From Prevotellaceae bacterium UBA5903 (lineage in GTDB: Bacteria > Bacteroidota > Bacteroidia > Bacteroidales > Bacteroidaceae), in NCBI GenBank assembly GCA_002431845.1, contig DJEH01000144.1, forward strand, positions 1-5,304: DNA of 5,304 nt, written 5' to 3'. The translations under genes and the position numbers were made by a program. This document shows, in pieces, positions 1 to 5,304 of this stretch (its first letter is position 1; each line of letters opens with the position of its first letter). The notes under the pieces were generated by a model. It ran no database searches and was not told the DNA's origin. It was given only the letters and a program-made list of their open reading frames with translations.

Positions 1-175
1 TTGTGCTTGGATATTGGTTGTACCGTTTTTGAATCTTGTTATCTTAGCTTTTCTATCCTTTTTCTTTTGTGTTGTATAGAATTTGACTTTGGTATCTTTG
101 TTTTTCGTGTAGCATAGGTTTCGTGGTATATTTTTCTTTTTTTTATTGTACATGTGTTTTTTTATGCAATTTTTA
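1..175. other. T-rich non-coding upstream region
   Basis: This stretch is strongly T-rich on the + strand, with many T runs, for example around 130-142 and 157-163. I see no convincing gene. One frame stays open from base 1 to about 113, but it has no start codon and encodes only a low-complexity run rich in Phe, Leu, Cys and Ile, as expected from T-rich DNA. No tRNA, repeat array or terminator hairpin was recognised. It probably belongs to the intergenic region upstream of the large gene; AT-rich DNA upstream of promoters is common in Bacteroidales. Confidence 0.6.
66..100 (+). promoter_or_regulatory. Possible second upstream Bacteroidetes-type promoter
   Basis: TATCTTTG at 93-100 fits the Bacteroidetes -7 consensus TAnnTTTG. 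Possible -33 partners are TTTG at 66-69, with a 23-bp spacer that is slightly long, or TTG at 72-74 with an 18-bp spacer. In such T-rich DNA a chance match is easy. If used, it would give a leader of more than 200 nt and make the promoter at 176-208 the proximal one of a tandem pair. Confidence 0.25.
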
Positions 176-208
176 TTTGGGGGGGTAATATTAATATCAT
201 TACCTTTG
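176..208 (+). promoter_or_regulatory. Main promoter, Bacteroidetes sigma-ABfr type
   Basis: TTTG at 176-179 and TACCTTTG at 201-208 match the Bacteroidetes -33 (TTTG) and -7 (TAnnTTTG) elements, separated by 21 bp, within or near the usual spacing. Transcription should start a few bases after 208, giving a leader of about 110 nt before the ATG at 324. The spacer is unusual: it starts with a G run (179-185) and holds an imperfect palindrome that reaches into the -7 box. Both could affect promoter strength. The assignment rests on sequence match and position only. Confidence 0.7.
184..204. repeat. Imperfect 21-bp palindrome in promoter spacer, candidate operator
   Basis: GGTAAT at 184-189 is the exact reverse complement of ATTACC at 199-204. 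Extending inward to the central base 194, 8 of 10 base pairs of the arms are complementary. The dyad fills the spacer and overlaps the first half of the -7 element, so a dimeric DNA-binding protein sitting here would block RNA polymerase. No regulator gene lies in the window, and AT-rich centres produce dyads by chance, so operator function is inference. Confidence 0.35.
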
Positions 209-323
209 CAAGGGTAGCATGCTATATGCATGTGTGAATATTTTAAAGAGAAAAAGCAATTTCTCAGATATGTTTAATGTGCGGAATGCTAATATTATCA
301 TCAACTCAAAATATTATTAAACT
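209..323 (+). other. 5' untranslated leader with small hairpins
   Basis: This is the predicted transcribed leader. It contains CATGC (218-222) and GCATG (228-232) around a 5-nt TATAT loop, and a 6-bp hairpin GAGAAA (248-253) with TTTCTC (260-265) around a 6-nt loop. The final 30 bases before the ATG are A/T-rich and unstructured (repeated AATATTAT-type words), with no Shine-Dalgarno sequence. This is normal for Bacteroidales, where an A/T-rich unpaired region before the start favours initiation. The hairpins are short, and I do not recognise a known riboswitch. Confidence 0.45.
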
Positions 324-3300
324 ATGAACAAACTCATGCTTTTAATGGCATGCTTTTGGGGAATGTTTTTGCAAGCTTTAGCAGCGATAGAGGTTAGCAA
401 TACATTGCCAGACAAGGGTAAGCCTGAACATCTGTACACGATGGTAAGCGGAAATGGTATCTATGCCAATGGGACAACGGGTACCACTAAAACTGAGTCG
501 AAGTATGGCCAGTTTGCGTTTTATGCATCGGGCACATCAGGACAGTATTTGCTGTATAGTTACACAGCAAAGAAATGGATAACTTATACTCAAGGTAGCA
601 GTTATGCCAATCAGAAGAATTTTGTGAAGATGTCTGAAACAAAATCTGAGACGGCAAAGTTTATTGTAAATGAGTACACCTCAAACCTATTTGAACTTCA
701 ACCTGTTACAACAAGTGGCAGTGGCGACAAGTATCTTAACTGGAATGGTGGTATCAGTAGCAATCCTTACGACGATGCTAATGTGACACTTGGCCTTTGG
801 CAAGATAATGGTGCAAGGGATGGTGGTAGTCGTTGGGTCTTCTCTGAAGTGTTGCCACCAGTAGAGGGAGCAACTCCTCAGTTGCCAGCTAACTTAAGCC
901 AGATACAAGCTAAGTATGGAACCGCTACTTATGACGTGGCTGTTCTTTATCCCAAACAGCAAGACGTTGTAGGTAAAGCACAAGTGGCACAGGAGGAAGA
1001 TGGCAAAGTAATCACTTTGTACAACAATGTATTAGCAGCCTCTTTTGTAAAAGACCGTACTTATTTGTGGTTTGGTGGCTCTAAGGCCATGAATTTGCAA
1101 GCAGGCACAGAGCCTTTCACTATTGCGTTTGGTACGGGCTATTCAGTACCTGCAAGCGCTATGACATTGAAGAATGTGAGCGTGGTTGATACTGCTGCAA
1201 CAGCTAATGCTGTAGGTGGTGCTGAACATTATGCAGGCAAGGCAATTGTTGCTAATTACGAATATACATATAGCGGCAAAAAACTTGAAGTGCTTTGGCG
1301 AGCTATTCTGCGTGATGGTAGTCACTATCTGCGTACTGAAATGGAACTTAAAGGCGACAGTGTAGACATGTACAATGTTATACCTCTTATCTACAATGTT
1401 GATACAAAGGCTGCGGGTTCTAAACCTCAGGTAGTAGGCAATACCCGTGGTGCCGTGCTGATGTCTGACAAAATTTTTGCAGGTCTTGAACATCCAACAG
1501 CTTATAACACTGTGGGCGAAGAAACAGGCGATGAAGATAAATATGACCTTACCAAAACCTACGACGATGTAGCTTTGACTGCAACGTCATGGACAGACAT
1601 GGACGACTCTTTGGTTCCTGCACGTATTAAGGAAACAACAGGTCAAGAACCAAGTGCTATCCGTGAATACACTAAGGGTGGCTATGAACTTGAAGAAGGA
1701 CAGAAAGTACAGGTAACGCTTACTTATACAAGTGGCAATCACAAGTTGTATATTGGTGGTGTAGATATGTACTCTTCTTCAGCTTCGAACATTGATGCTA
1801 ATGACTATCACATGGGATATACGGGCACTGTTCACGACAAAAACGTATATTCTTTTATAGCTCCAGCAAAAGGCACATACACCATTCGTTTGATGCTCGA
1901 TGGCGTGAGCGAAAGTATTAATGCTTCAAGTAAATTGAGTGTTAAGGTATTTACTCCTAAAGCGGGTGCTGTTATCACTACCGACATTGTTCCTATAAAG
2001 GGACGTTGGAGTCGCAACACAACACTCTTGCCTGGCGAAACATGGAAGATTAGTGCTGTTGTGGGCCTTGTAGCTAAAGACCAAGCTCGCCGTTCGTTCT
2101 TAGCATATTCAGAACGTGAACGTGCAGTGCCCTGGCGTGCAAATCCTGCATATATCAGTTGGTACGAATTGAACATCAATCGCAACAATGCAGCCCCAGG
2201 CTCAGAACCAAACAATATGACTGCAGCACAAGTACTTGATGTTGTGTCTCATTGGTACGACAAACTTTATACTCCATTTGGTGTTGCTCCTAATAGCTTT
2301 GTAATTGATGATGGTTGGGACTCTTATGGCGAATGGAATTTCCATGCAGGTTTCCCCAATGAAATGCGCGACGTTAGTGCAGTTGCAGCAAAGATGAATG
2401 CAGGTGTAGGTGCCTGGTTAGGTCCAGTAGGTGGCTACGGACAGAGCGGAACATACCGCCGCAACTATTGGAACCAAAACAATCGCGGTGGCATGGTATT
2501 GAGTAATCCTTTGTATTATGCAGCATTTAAGAAAGCAGCTACGAACCTTGTGAATAATCAAGGAAAGAAGAATGATGGAACGGGTAGTTTCCAATTCTTT
2601 AAATTCGATGGCATTTCGGCACAATTCTCTGCAACAGGTCCAGATGAGGGGGATACAGGCAACGAAAATGCAGAAGGTATTATTCGTCTTGAACGTTATG
2701 TTCGTGAAGAACTAAAGCGCGACATCTTCTTCAACACTACTGTGGGCACATGGGCATCGCCTTTCTGGTTCCATTATACAGATGCTGTATGGCGTCAAGA
2801 AAACGACTACGGAACAATTGGCAATAACACAATTGACCGTGAGAATTGGATTACCTATCGCGACCGCCTTGTTTATCAAAACTTTGTAAAGAATAGTCCT
2901 ATTTGTCCTATCAATACGTTAATGACTCACGGATTTATTCTTAGCAAATATGGCTCTGTTAGCAAAGATATGAGCTATGAGGCTGTTCGCCGTGAATTGC
3001 GTTGCGCATTTGCATGTGGTAGCGGCATGGTAGAACTTTACAATGATTATGCCCTTATGAACTCTATCCAAAATGGTCAGCTTTGGGCAGATTTAGCAGC
3101 ATGCATTAAGTGGCAAAAGGCCAACGCTGATGTACTGCCCGATGCTCACTGGGTAGGAGGCAATCCTTGGACAGGAAGCAAGGCTGAAGTCTATGGCTGG
3201 GCTTCTTGGAATGGAGAGAAAGCTACATTTACTCTTCGCAATGGTAGCAATGATTCGCAATCAATCAAGCTCACCCTTCGTGAGGCATTGGATATTCCTG

Positions 3301-4913
3301 CAAGTGTAAAAACTTCTGTTGTGCTTCGCAAAGCATTCCTTGACCAAGTAGCACTTGATGGACTCAAAGAGGGAGAGGCTATTGATATTGATCAACAGCT
3401 CACTCTTACATTGCCTGGTAGCAGTGTATATGTATTTGATGGTCGTGACAAAAACACTGCTGAAGTTAAAGTTTCTGCCATTAATACCAACAACGACACT
3501 TACACCCTATATGTTGGTGAAACAGCAGGTGTGCAAACAACGCTTGCTCCTGAGAAGGTAACTAACAGTATGCTCGAATGGAAATCTTCGAACGAAGAGG
3601 TAGCAACTGTTTATAGCGGTTTAATTCGTGCCATTAAGGTGGGTGAATGTAACATCACCATTACTGCCAACGATGGTAGTGGTGCTACAAAAACCATAAA
3701 GGTGGTTGTAGCAGAAAAGCCTGAAGAACCTTATAACACAAACTTCGACAAGACTGCTGCTGCCACTCGTTCAGACCGCAAGATTACTACTATCAACTTT
3801 AAGGCAGGCGATGGAGAGAATAAAGCTATCAGCATCTCTAATTTTACTCCTTACATGGATATGACTTCAACAGTACTTACTTGTGAGCCTGGTGAGGAAA
3901 TTAGTAGTTCAATCGTGTTTACTGGTTCTTGGATGCATGGATATGTATATATTGATACAAACAAAGATCAAAAGTTCTCGTACAACGAAGGCAAAACAGA
4001 CCAGCAAAATACGGAGGTGTATAGTTTTGGTTTCTATAGTGGTGACTTCAATAATGCCACGAGTGGTGTAAACTCTAAGGGTGAGACTATTACGGGTTCA
4101 AGTCGTAACTTGGGTAGTACTGTAAAGAACCCTGTGTTCAAAGCTCCTACAACTCCTGGTACATATTGCATTCGTTTTAAACTTGACTGGAACAGCATCA
4201 ATCCTGGTGGACAAGTGGCAGCCGATGGTACTTGCACAGGTGCAAATGGTATTCTTGCCAATGGTGGTGGTATTATCGACATGACGCTTAAGGTAGGTAA
4301 TGAAACAGAAAAGTTCAGCATTACCAATGCGGGCTATGCAACGTTCTACACATCAGATGCATACAAAATGCCAAAGGGTGTAACAGGTTACACTATCACA
4401 TCTACTAAAGACGATTATTTGGTAGCAGAGCCTACTTATCCAGAGGAGGCGCTCGTGCCTGCAAAGACTGCGCTTATTGTTAAGGGTGCTGAGGGTGAGT
4501 ACACATACGAGCCTATCATTTCATCACAAACAACAATTATTGGCAACAAACTGCATGGAACAGACGCAGAGAAAACTACCCATGTAGATGGAAACGATGT
4601 GAAGTATTATAAGTTCTCTTACAACCATAGCGGTGATAAACTTGGTTTCTATTGGGCTAACGAAACAGGTGCAGCCTTTACCAATGGTGCACACAAGGCA
4701 TTCCTTGCGCTTGATTTTGGTACAGCACAGAGCCAATTGCGTGGTTTCTCGCTCAGCGATTTGTTTGGAGGTGTTACCTCTATCAGCAACATCGTGAATG
4801 CAGACAATGCTTCTCAATGCATCTACGACCTCAACGGACGTAGCATTAACAGTTTGAATGGTCTTTCAAAGGGCATTTACATTGTTAATGGCAAGAAAAT
4901 GATCATAAAATAA
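324..4913 (+). CDS. Secreted multidomain GH36-like (clan GH-D) glycoside hydrolase with T9SS sorting tail
   Basis: This 1529-aa protein is predicted to be an exported glycosidase, probably an alpha-galactosidase or alpha-N-acetylgalactosaminidase. The ATG at 324 is chosen because it gives a proper signal peptide: MNK, a hydrophobic core, then ALA at 18-20 for cleavage near residue 20. Approximate domains are: ricin-like beta-trefoil 32-176; GH36-like beta-supersandwich 200-430 and 547-595, split by a beta domain at 432-547; (beta/alpha)8 barrel 596-935; C-terminal beta domain 940-1041; Big_2-like Ig domain 1046-1130; GEVED-like domain 1148-1326; GYATFYT-type domain 1328-1480; sorting tail 1487-1529. 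Catalytic motifs are IDDGWD (661-666) and KFDG (760-763, nucleophile D762). The frame is intact. It has its own promoter and a terminator-like hairpin after it, with no SusC/D partner in view. The clan-level call is fairly firm, but substrate and exact family are inferred; mucin or blood-group glycans and plant galactosides are both possible. Confidence 0.85.
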   Translation: MNKLMLLMACFWGMFLQALAAIEVSNTLPDKGKPEHLYTMVSGNGIYANGTTGTTKTESKYGQFAFYASGTSGQYLLYSYTAKKWITYTQGSSYANQKNFVKMSETKSETAKFIVNEYTSNLFELQPVTTSGSGDKYLNWNGGISSNPYDDANVTLGLWQDNGARDGGSRWVFSEVLPPVEGATPQLPANLSQIQAKYGTATYDVAVLYPKQQDVVGKAQVAQEEDGKVITLYNNVLAASFVKDRTYLWFGGSKAMNLQAGTEPFTIAFGTGYSVPASAMTLKNVSVVDTAATANAVGGAEHYAGKAIVANYEYTYSGKKLEVLWRAILRDGSHYLRTEMELKGDSVDMYNVIPLIYNVDTKAAGSKPQVVGNTRGAVLMSDKIFAGLEHPTAYNTVGEETGDEDKYDLTKTYDDVALTATSWTDMDDSLVPARIKETTGQEPSAIREYTKGGYELEEGQKVQVTLTYTSGNHKLYIGGVDMYSSSASNIDANDYHMGYTGTVHDKNVYSFIAPAKGTYTIRLMLDGVSESINASSKLSVKVFTPKAGAVITTDIVPIKGRWSRNTTLLPGETWKISAVVGLVAKDQARRSFLAYSERERAVPWRANPAYISWYELNINRNNAAPGSEPNNMTAAQVLDVVSHWYDKLYTPFGVAPNSFVIDDGWDSYGEWNFHAGFPNEMRDVSAVAAKMNAGVGAWLGPVGGYGQSGTYRRNYWNQNNRGGMVLSNPLYYAAFKKAATNLVNNQGKKNDGTGSFQFFKFDGISAQFSATGPDEGDTGNENAEGIIRLERYVREELKRDIFFNTTVGTWASPFWFHYTDAVWRQENDYGTIGNNTIDRENWITYRDRLVYQNFVKNSPICPINTLMTHGFILSKYGSVSKDMSYEAVRRELRCAFACGSGMVELYNDYALMNSIQNGQLWADLAACIKWQKANADVLPDAHWVGGNPWTGSKAEVYGWASWNGEKATFTLRNGSNDSQSIKLTLREALDIPASVKTSVVLRKAFLDQVALDGLKEGEAIDIDQQLTLTLPGSSVYVFDGRDKNTAEVKVSAINTNNDTYTLYVGETAGVQTTLAPEKVTNSMLEWKSSNEEVATVYSGLIRAIKVGECNITITANDGSGATKTIKVVVAEKPEEPYNTNFDKTAAATRSDRKITTINFKAGDGENKAISISNFTPYMDMTSTVLTCEPGEEISSSIVFTGSWMHGYVYIDTNKDQKFSYNEGKTDQQNTEVYSFGFYSGDFNNATSGVNSKGETITGSSRNLGSTVKNPVFKAPTTPGTYCIRFKLDWNSINPGGQVAADGTCTGANGILANGGGIIDMTLKVGNETEKFSITNAGYATFYTSDAYKMPKGVTGYTITSTKDDYLVAEPTYPEEALVPAKTALIVKGAEGEYTYEPIISSQTTIIGNKLHGTDAEKTTHVDGNDVKYYKFSYNHSGDKLGFYWANETGAAFTNGAHKAFLALDFGTAQSQLRGFSLSDLFGGVTSISNIVNADNASQCIYDLNGRSINSLNGLSKGIYIVNGKKMIIK
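417..851 (+). other. N-terminal ricin-like beta-trefoil domain (residues ~32-176)
   Basis: The segment begins EHLYTMVSGNG and continues with alternating short beta strands, aromatic positions (KKWITYT, KYLNWNGG) and the closing motif GGSRWVF. This pattern resembles the ricin-type beta-trefoil or lectin-like modules found at the front of many secreted Bacteroidales glycosidases and proteases. Its likely role is to bind carbohydrate and hold the enzyme near its substrate. Canonical QxW repeats are not clearly present, so the fold assignment is by resemblance and the binding specificity is unknown. Confidence 0.5.
2109..3128 (+). other. Catalytic (beta/alpha)8 barrel, clan GH-D (residues ~596-935)
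   Basis: The barrel starts after the segment ERERAVPWRANPAYISWYELN. FVIDDGWD (659-666) corresponds to the strand carrying the paired Asp that hold the sugar hydroxyls in GH27/GH36 enzymes. FFKFDG (758-763) carries the nucleophile D762 and resembles the LLKFDG of GH27 alpha-galactosidases. WRQEND (823-828) sits where the acid/base Asp is expected, leaving E826 or D828 as candidates. The presence of an N-terminal supersandwich favours GH36 over GH27. The whole barrel is uninterrupted, and every motif expected for activity except an unambiguous acid/base is visible. Confidence 0.7.
4782..4910 (+). other. C-terminal T9SS type A sorting tail (residues ~1487-1529)
   Basis: The tail contains IYDLNGRSI, then LSKGIYIVNGKKMIIK ending exactly at the stop codon. 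This follows the pattern of the type A sorting domain: a YDLxGR strand, a G(I/L)YIVNGKK strand, and a final hydrophobic/Lys strand. In Bacteroidetes this domain directs proteins that have crossed the inner membrane through the T9SS translocon, after which it is usually cut off and the protein is released or anchored to surface lipopolysaccharide. It implies that the host encodes a Por/Spr secretion system elsewhere. Confidence 0.85.
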
Positions 4914-4920
4914 CAATATC

Positions 4921-4990
4921 ATAAGTAGGTGCCCTAAGTAGCACTTATGTCAAAGATGAGTTTGGCTCTTGGCACCTACTTTTCTTATTT
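4921..4990 (+). terminator. Terminator or attenuator hairpin after the large gene
   Basis: AAGTAGGTGCC (4923-4933) pairs perfectly over 11 bp with GGCACCTACTT (4971-4981) and is followed by a T-rich tail (TTTTCTTATTT), as in an intrinsic terminator. The 37-nt loop is long and contains its own small hairpin, TAAGT (4935-4939) with ACTTA (4943-4947). ATAAGT (4921-4926) can instead pair with ACTTAT (4943-4948), which would break the main stem. The element therefore has two mutually exclusive folds and lies only about 12-20 nt before the next start codon, so it may act as an attenuator as well as a terminator. Confidence 0.7.
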
Positions 4991-5001
4991 AGAACAATCA
5001 G

Positions 5002-5181
5002 ATGAAAAAAACATATTCTGAGCCAACATCAATTACTATCCGTCTTGAAACGGAAAACAATATTCTCAACAACTCAATAGAGGTTAGTTATAATAATGAA
5101 TACTCAGACCAAGATCAACTCTCTAATCAGAAAACAGAAGGTTGGAGTAGCGACTCTTGGACTTGTGATGAAGGCGAATAG
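5002..5181 (+). CDS. Small conserved-type Bacteroidales protein, MKKxYxxP family, unknown function
   Basis: This 59-aa reading frame runs from ATG at 5002 to TAG at 5179-5181. It starts MKKTYSEPTSITIRLETENN, continues with ILNNSIEV (21-28), and ends with an acidic, Trp-containing tail GWSSDSWTCDEGE. Short Bacteroidales proteins, especially in Prevotella, share this layout: MKKxYxxP, a beta-like stretch ending in LExE, an I/L-L-x-x-S motif, then a polar tail with Trp and acidic residues. To my knowledge they have no established function. There is no signal peptide, membrane segment or lipobox; the single Cys is residue 55. No Shine-Dalgarno precedes the ATG. It sits 88 bp after the large gene, directly behind a terminator-like hairpin, and is followed by its own terminator. 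The fit to the family pattern and the flanking terminators make a real gene likely. Confidence 0.72.
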   Translation: MKKTYSEPTSITIRLETENNILNNSIEVSYNNEYSDQDQLSNQKTEGWSSDSWTCDEGE

Positions 5182-5213
5182 CCTTTTATCATAGCCTGAC
5201 AAACATACAATGA

Positions 5214-5270
5214 AAAATCTGCAAGCATTCAGACACAACAACGTCTGAGGCTTGCAGATTTTCTGTTTAT
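5214..5270. terminator. Strong intrinsic terminator, probably bidirectional
   Basis: AAAATCTGCAAGC (5214-5226) pairs perfectly over 13 bp with GCTTGCAGATTTT (5250-5262). An inner 6-bp stem, TCAGAC (5229-5234) with GTCTGA (5243-5248), closes an 8-nt loop (ACAACAAC); only AT on one side and G on the other are unpaired between the two stems. TTTTCTGTTTAT follows on the + strand, and the A run at 5213-5217 gives a T run on the - strand, so it could stop transcription from both sides. It marks the end of the transcription unit 32 bp after the small gene. The remaining bases to 5304 show no gene or recognisable site. Confidence 0.85.
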
Positions 5271-5304
5271 GGGATGATGTTCAACAACTTAATATATACG
5301 TAAA

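Noticed and set aside
1..113. Open frame from the left edge that might be the end of an upstream gene
   Set aside because: It has no visible start, is low-complexity because of T-rich DNA, and no terminator follows it. A real gene end here cannot be supported.
324..353. Lipobox-like LMAC at residues 7-10, suggesting a lipoprotein
   Set aside because: Met at the -2 position is atypical, and Cys10 comes too early, leaving a hydrophobic core of only about six residues. The hydrophobic stretch continues to ALA at 18-20 with a normal signal peptidase I site, and the T9SS tail already explains surface location.
1143..4817. Several antisense and out-of-frame open stretches of 60-130 codons inside the large gene (for example 1832-2215 on the - strand and 3355-3561 on the + strand)
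   Set aside because: They lie wholly inside a well-supported coding frame, have compositions expected of shadow frames, and none matches a family I recognise.
386..5087. The 11-mer ATAGAGGTTAG occurs both near the start of the large gene (386-396) and in the small gene (5077-5087), encoding IEVS in each
   Set aside because: A single short match in about 5 kb with different flanks on both sides. The protein contexts differ (mature N-terminus against mid-peptide), so chance is the simplest explanation.
5210..5248. 12-codon ORF (MKNLQAFRHNNV) after the small gene
   Set aside because: It lies almost entirely within the terminator stem-loop, so its sequence is explained by the hairpin.
1..5304. 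CRISPR array, tRNA/rRNA gene, insertion sequence or attachment site
   Set aside because: No regularly spaced repeats, no cloverleaf structure, no transposase or terminal inverted repeats were seen on either strand.

Overview
The window looks like a piece of a Bacteroidales chromosome, most likely Prevotella or a close relative. The evidence is a Bacteroidetes-type promoter (TTTG / TAnnTTTG), no Shine-Dalgarno before either start codon, and a giant secreted protein ending in a Prevotella-style type IX secretion (T9SS) sorting tail. A short MKKxYxxP-type protein of the kind common in this order supports the same placement. No taxonomic search was possible.

Layout. Positions 1-175 are T-rich and hold no gene. 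Positions 176-208 carry a good promoter whose spacer contains a run of seven G and an imperfect 21-bp palindrome. A leader of about 110 nt with small hairpins leads to the main gene (324-4913, 1529 aa). The 88 bp after its stop codon is largely taken up by a strong hairpin followed by a T-rich tail. Only about a dozen bases beyond that tail, a 59-aa gene begins (5002-5181). A second long, perfectly paired hairpin (5214-5262) closes the unit. The last 40 bases hold nothing recognisable.

Function. The main protein is a modular secreted glycoside hydrolase. In order it has a signal peptide, a ricin-like beta-trefoil, a GH36-like beta-supersandwich with an inserted beta domain, and a (beta/alpha)8 catalytic barrel with clan GH-D motifs (IDDGWD, KFDG). 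After the barrel come a C-terminal beta domain, a Big_2-like Ig domain, a GEVED-like domain, a GYATFYT-type domain and the T9SS sorting tail. The best prediction is an alpha-galactosidase or alpha-N-acetylgalactosaminidase acting on host or plant glycans at the cell surface or outside the cell. No SusC/SusD pair or other enzyme lies in the window, so the gene appears to stand alone, apart from the small downstream gene of unknown function.

The points most worth a second look are the small protein placed directly behind a terminator-like hairpin, the G-run and palindrome inside the promoter spacer, and the uncertain acid/base residue of the enzyme.
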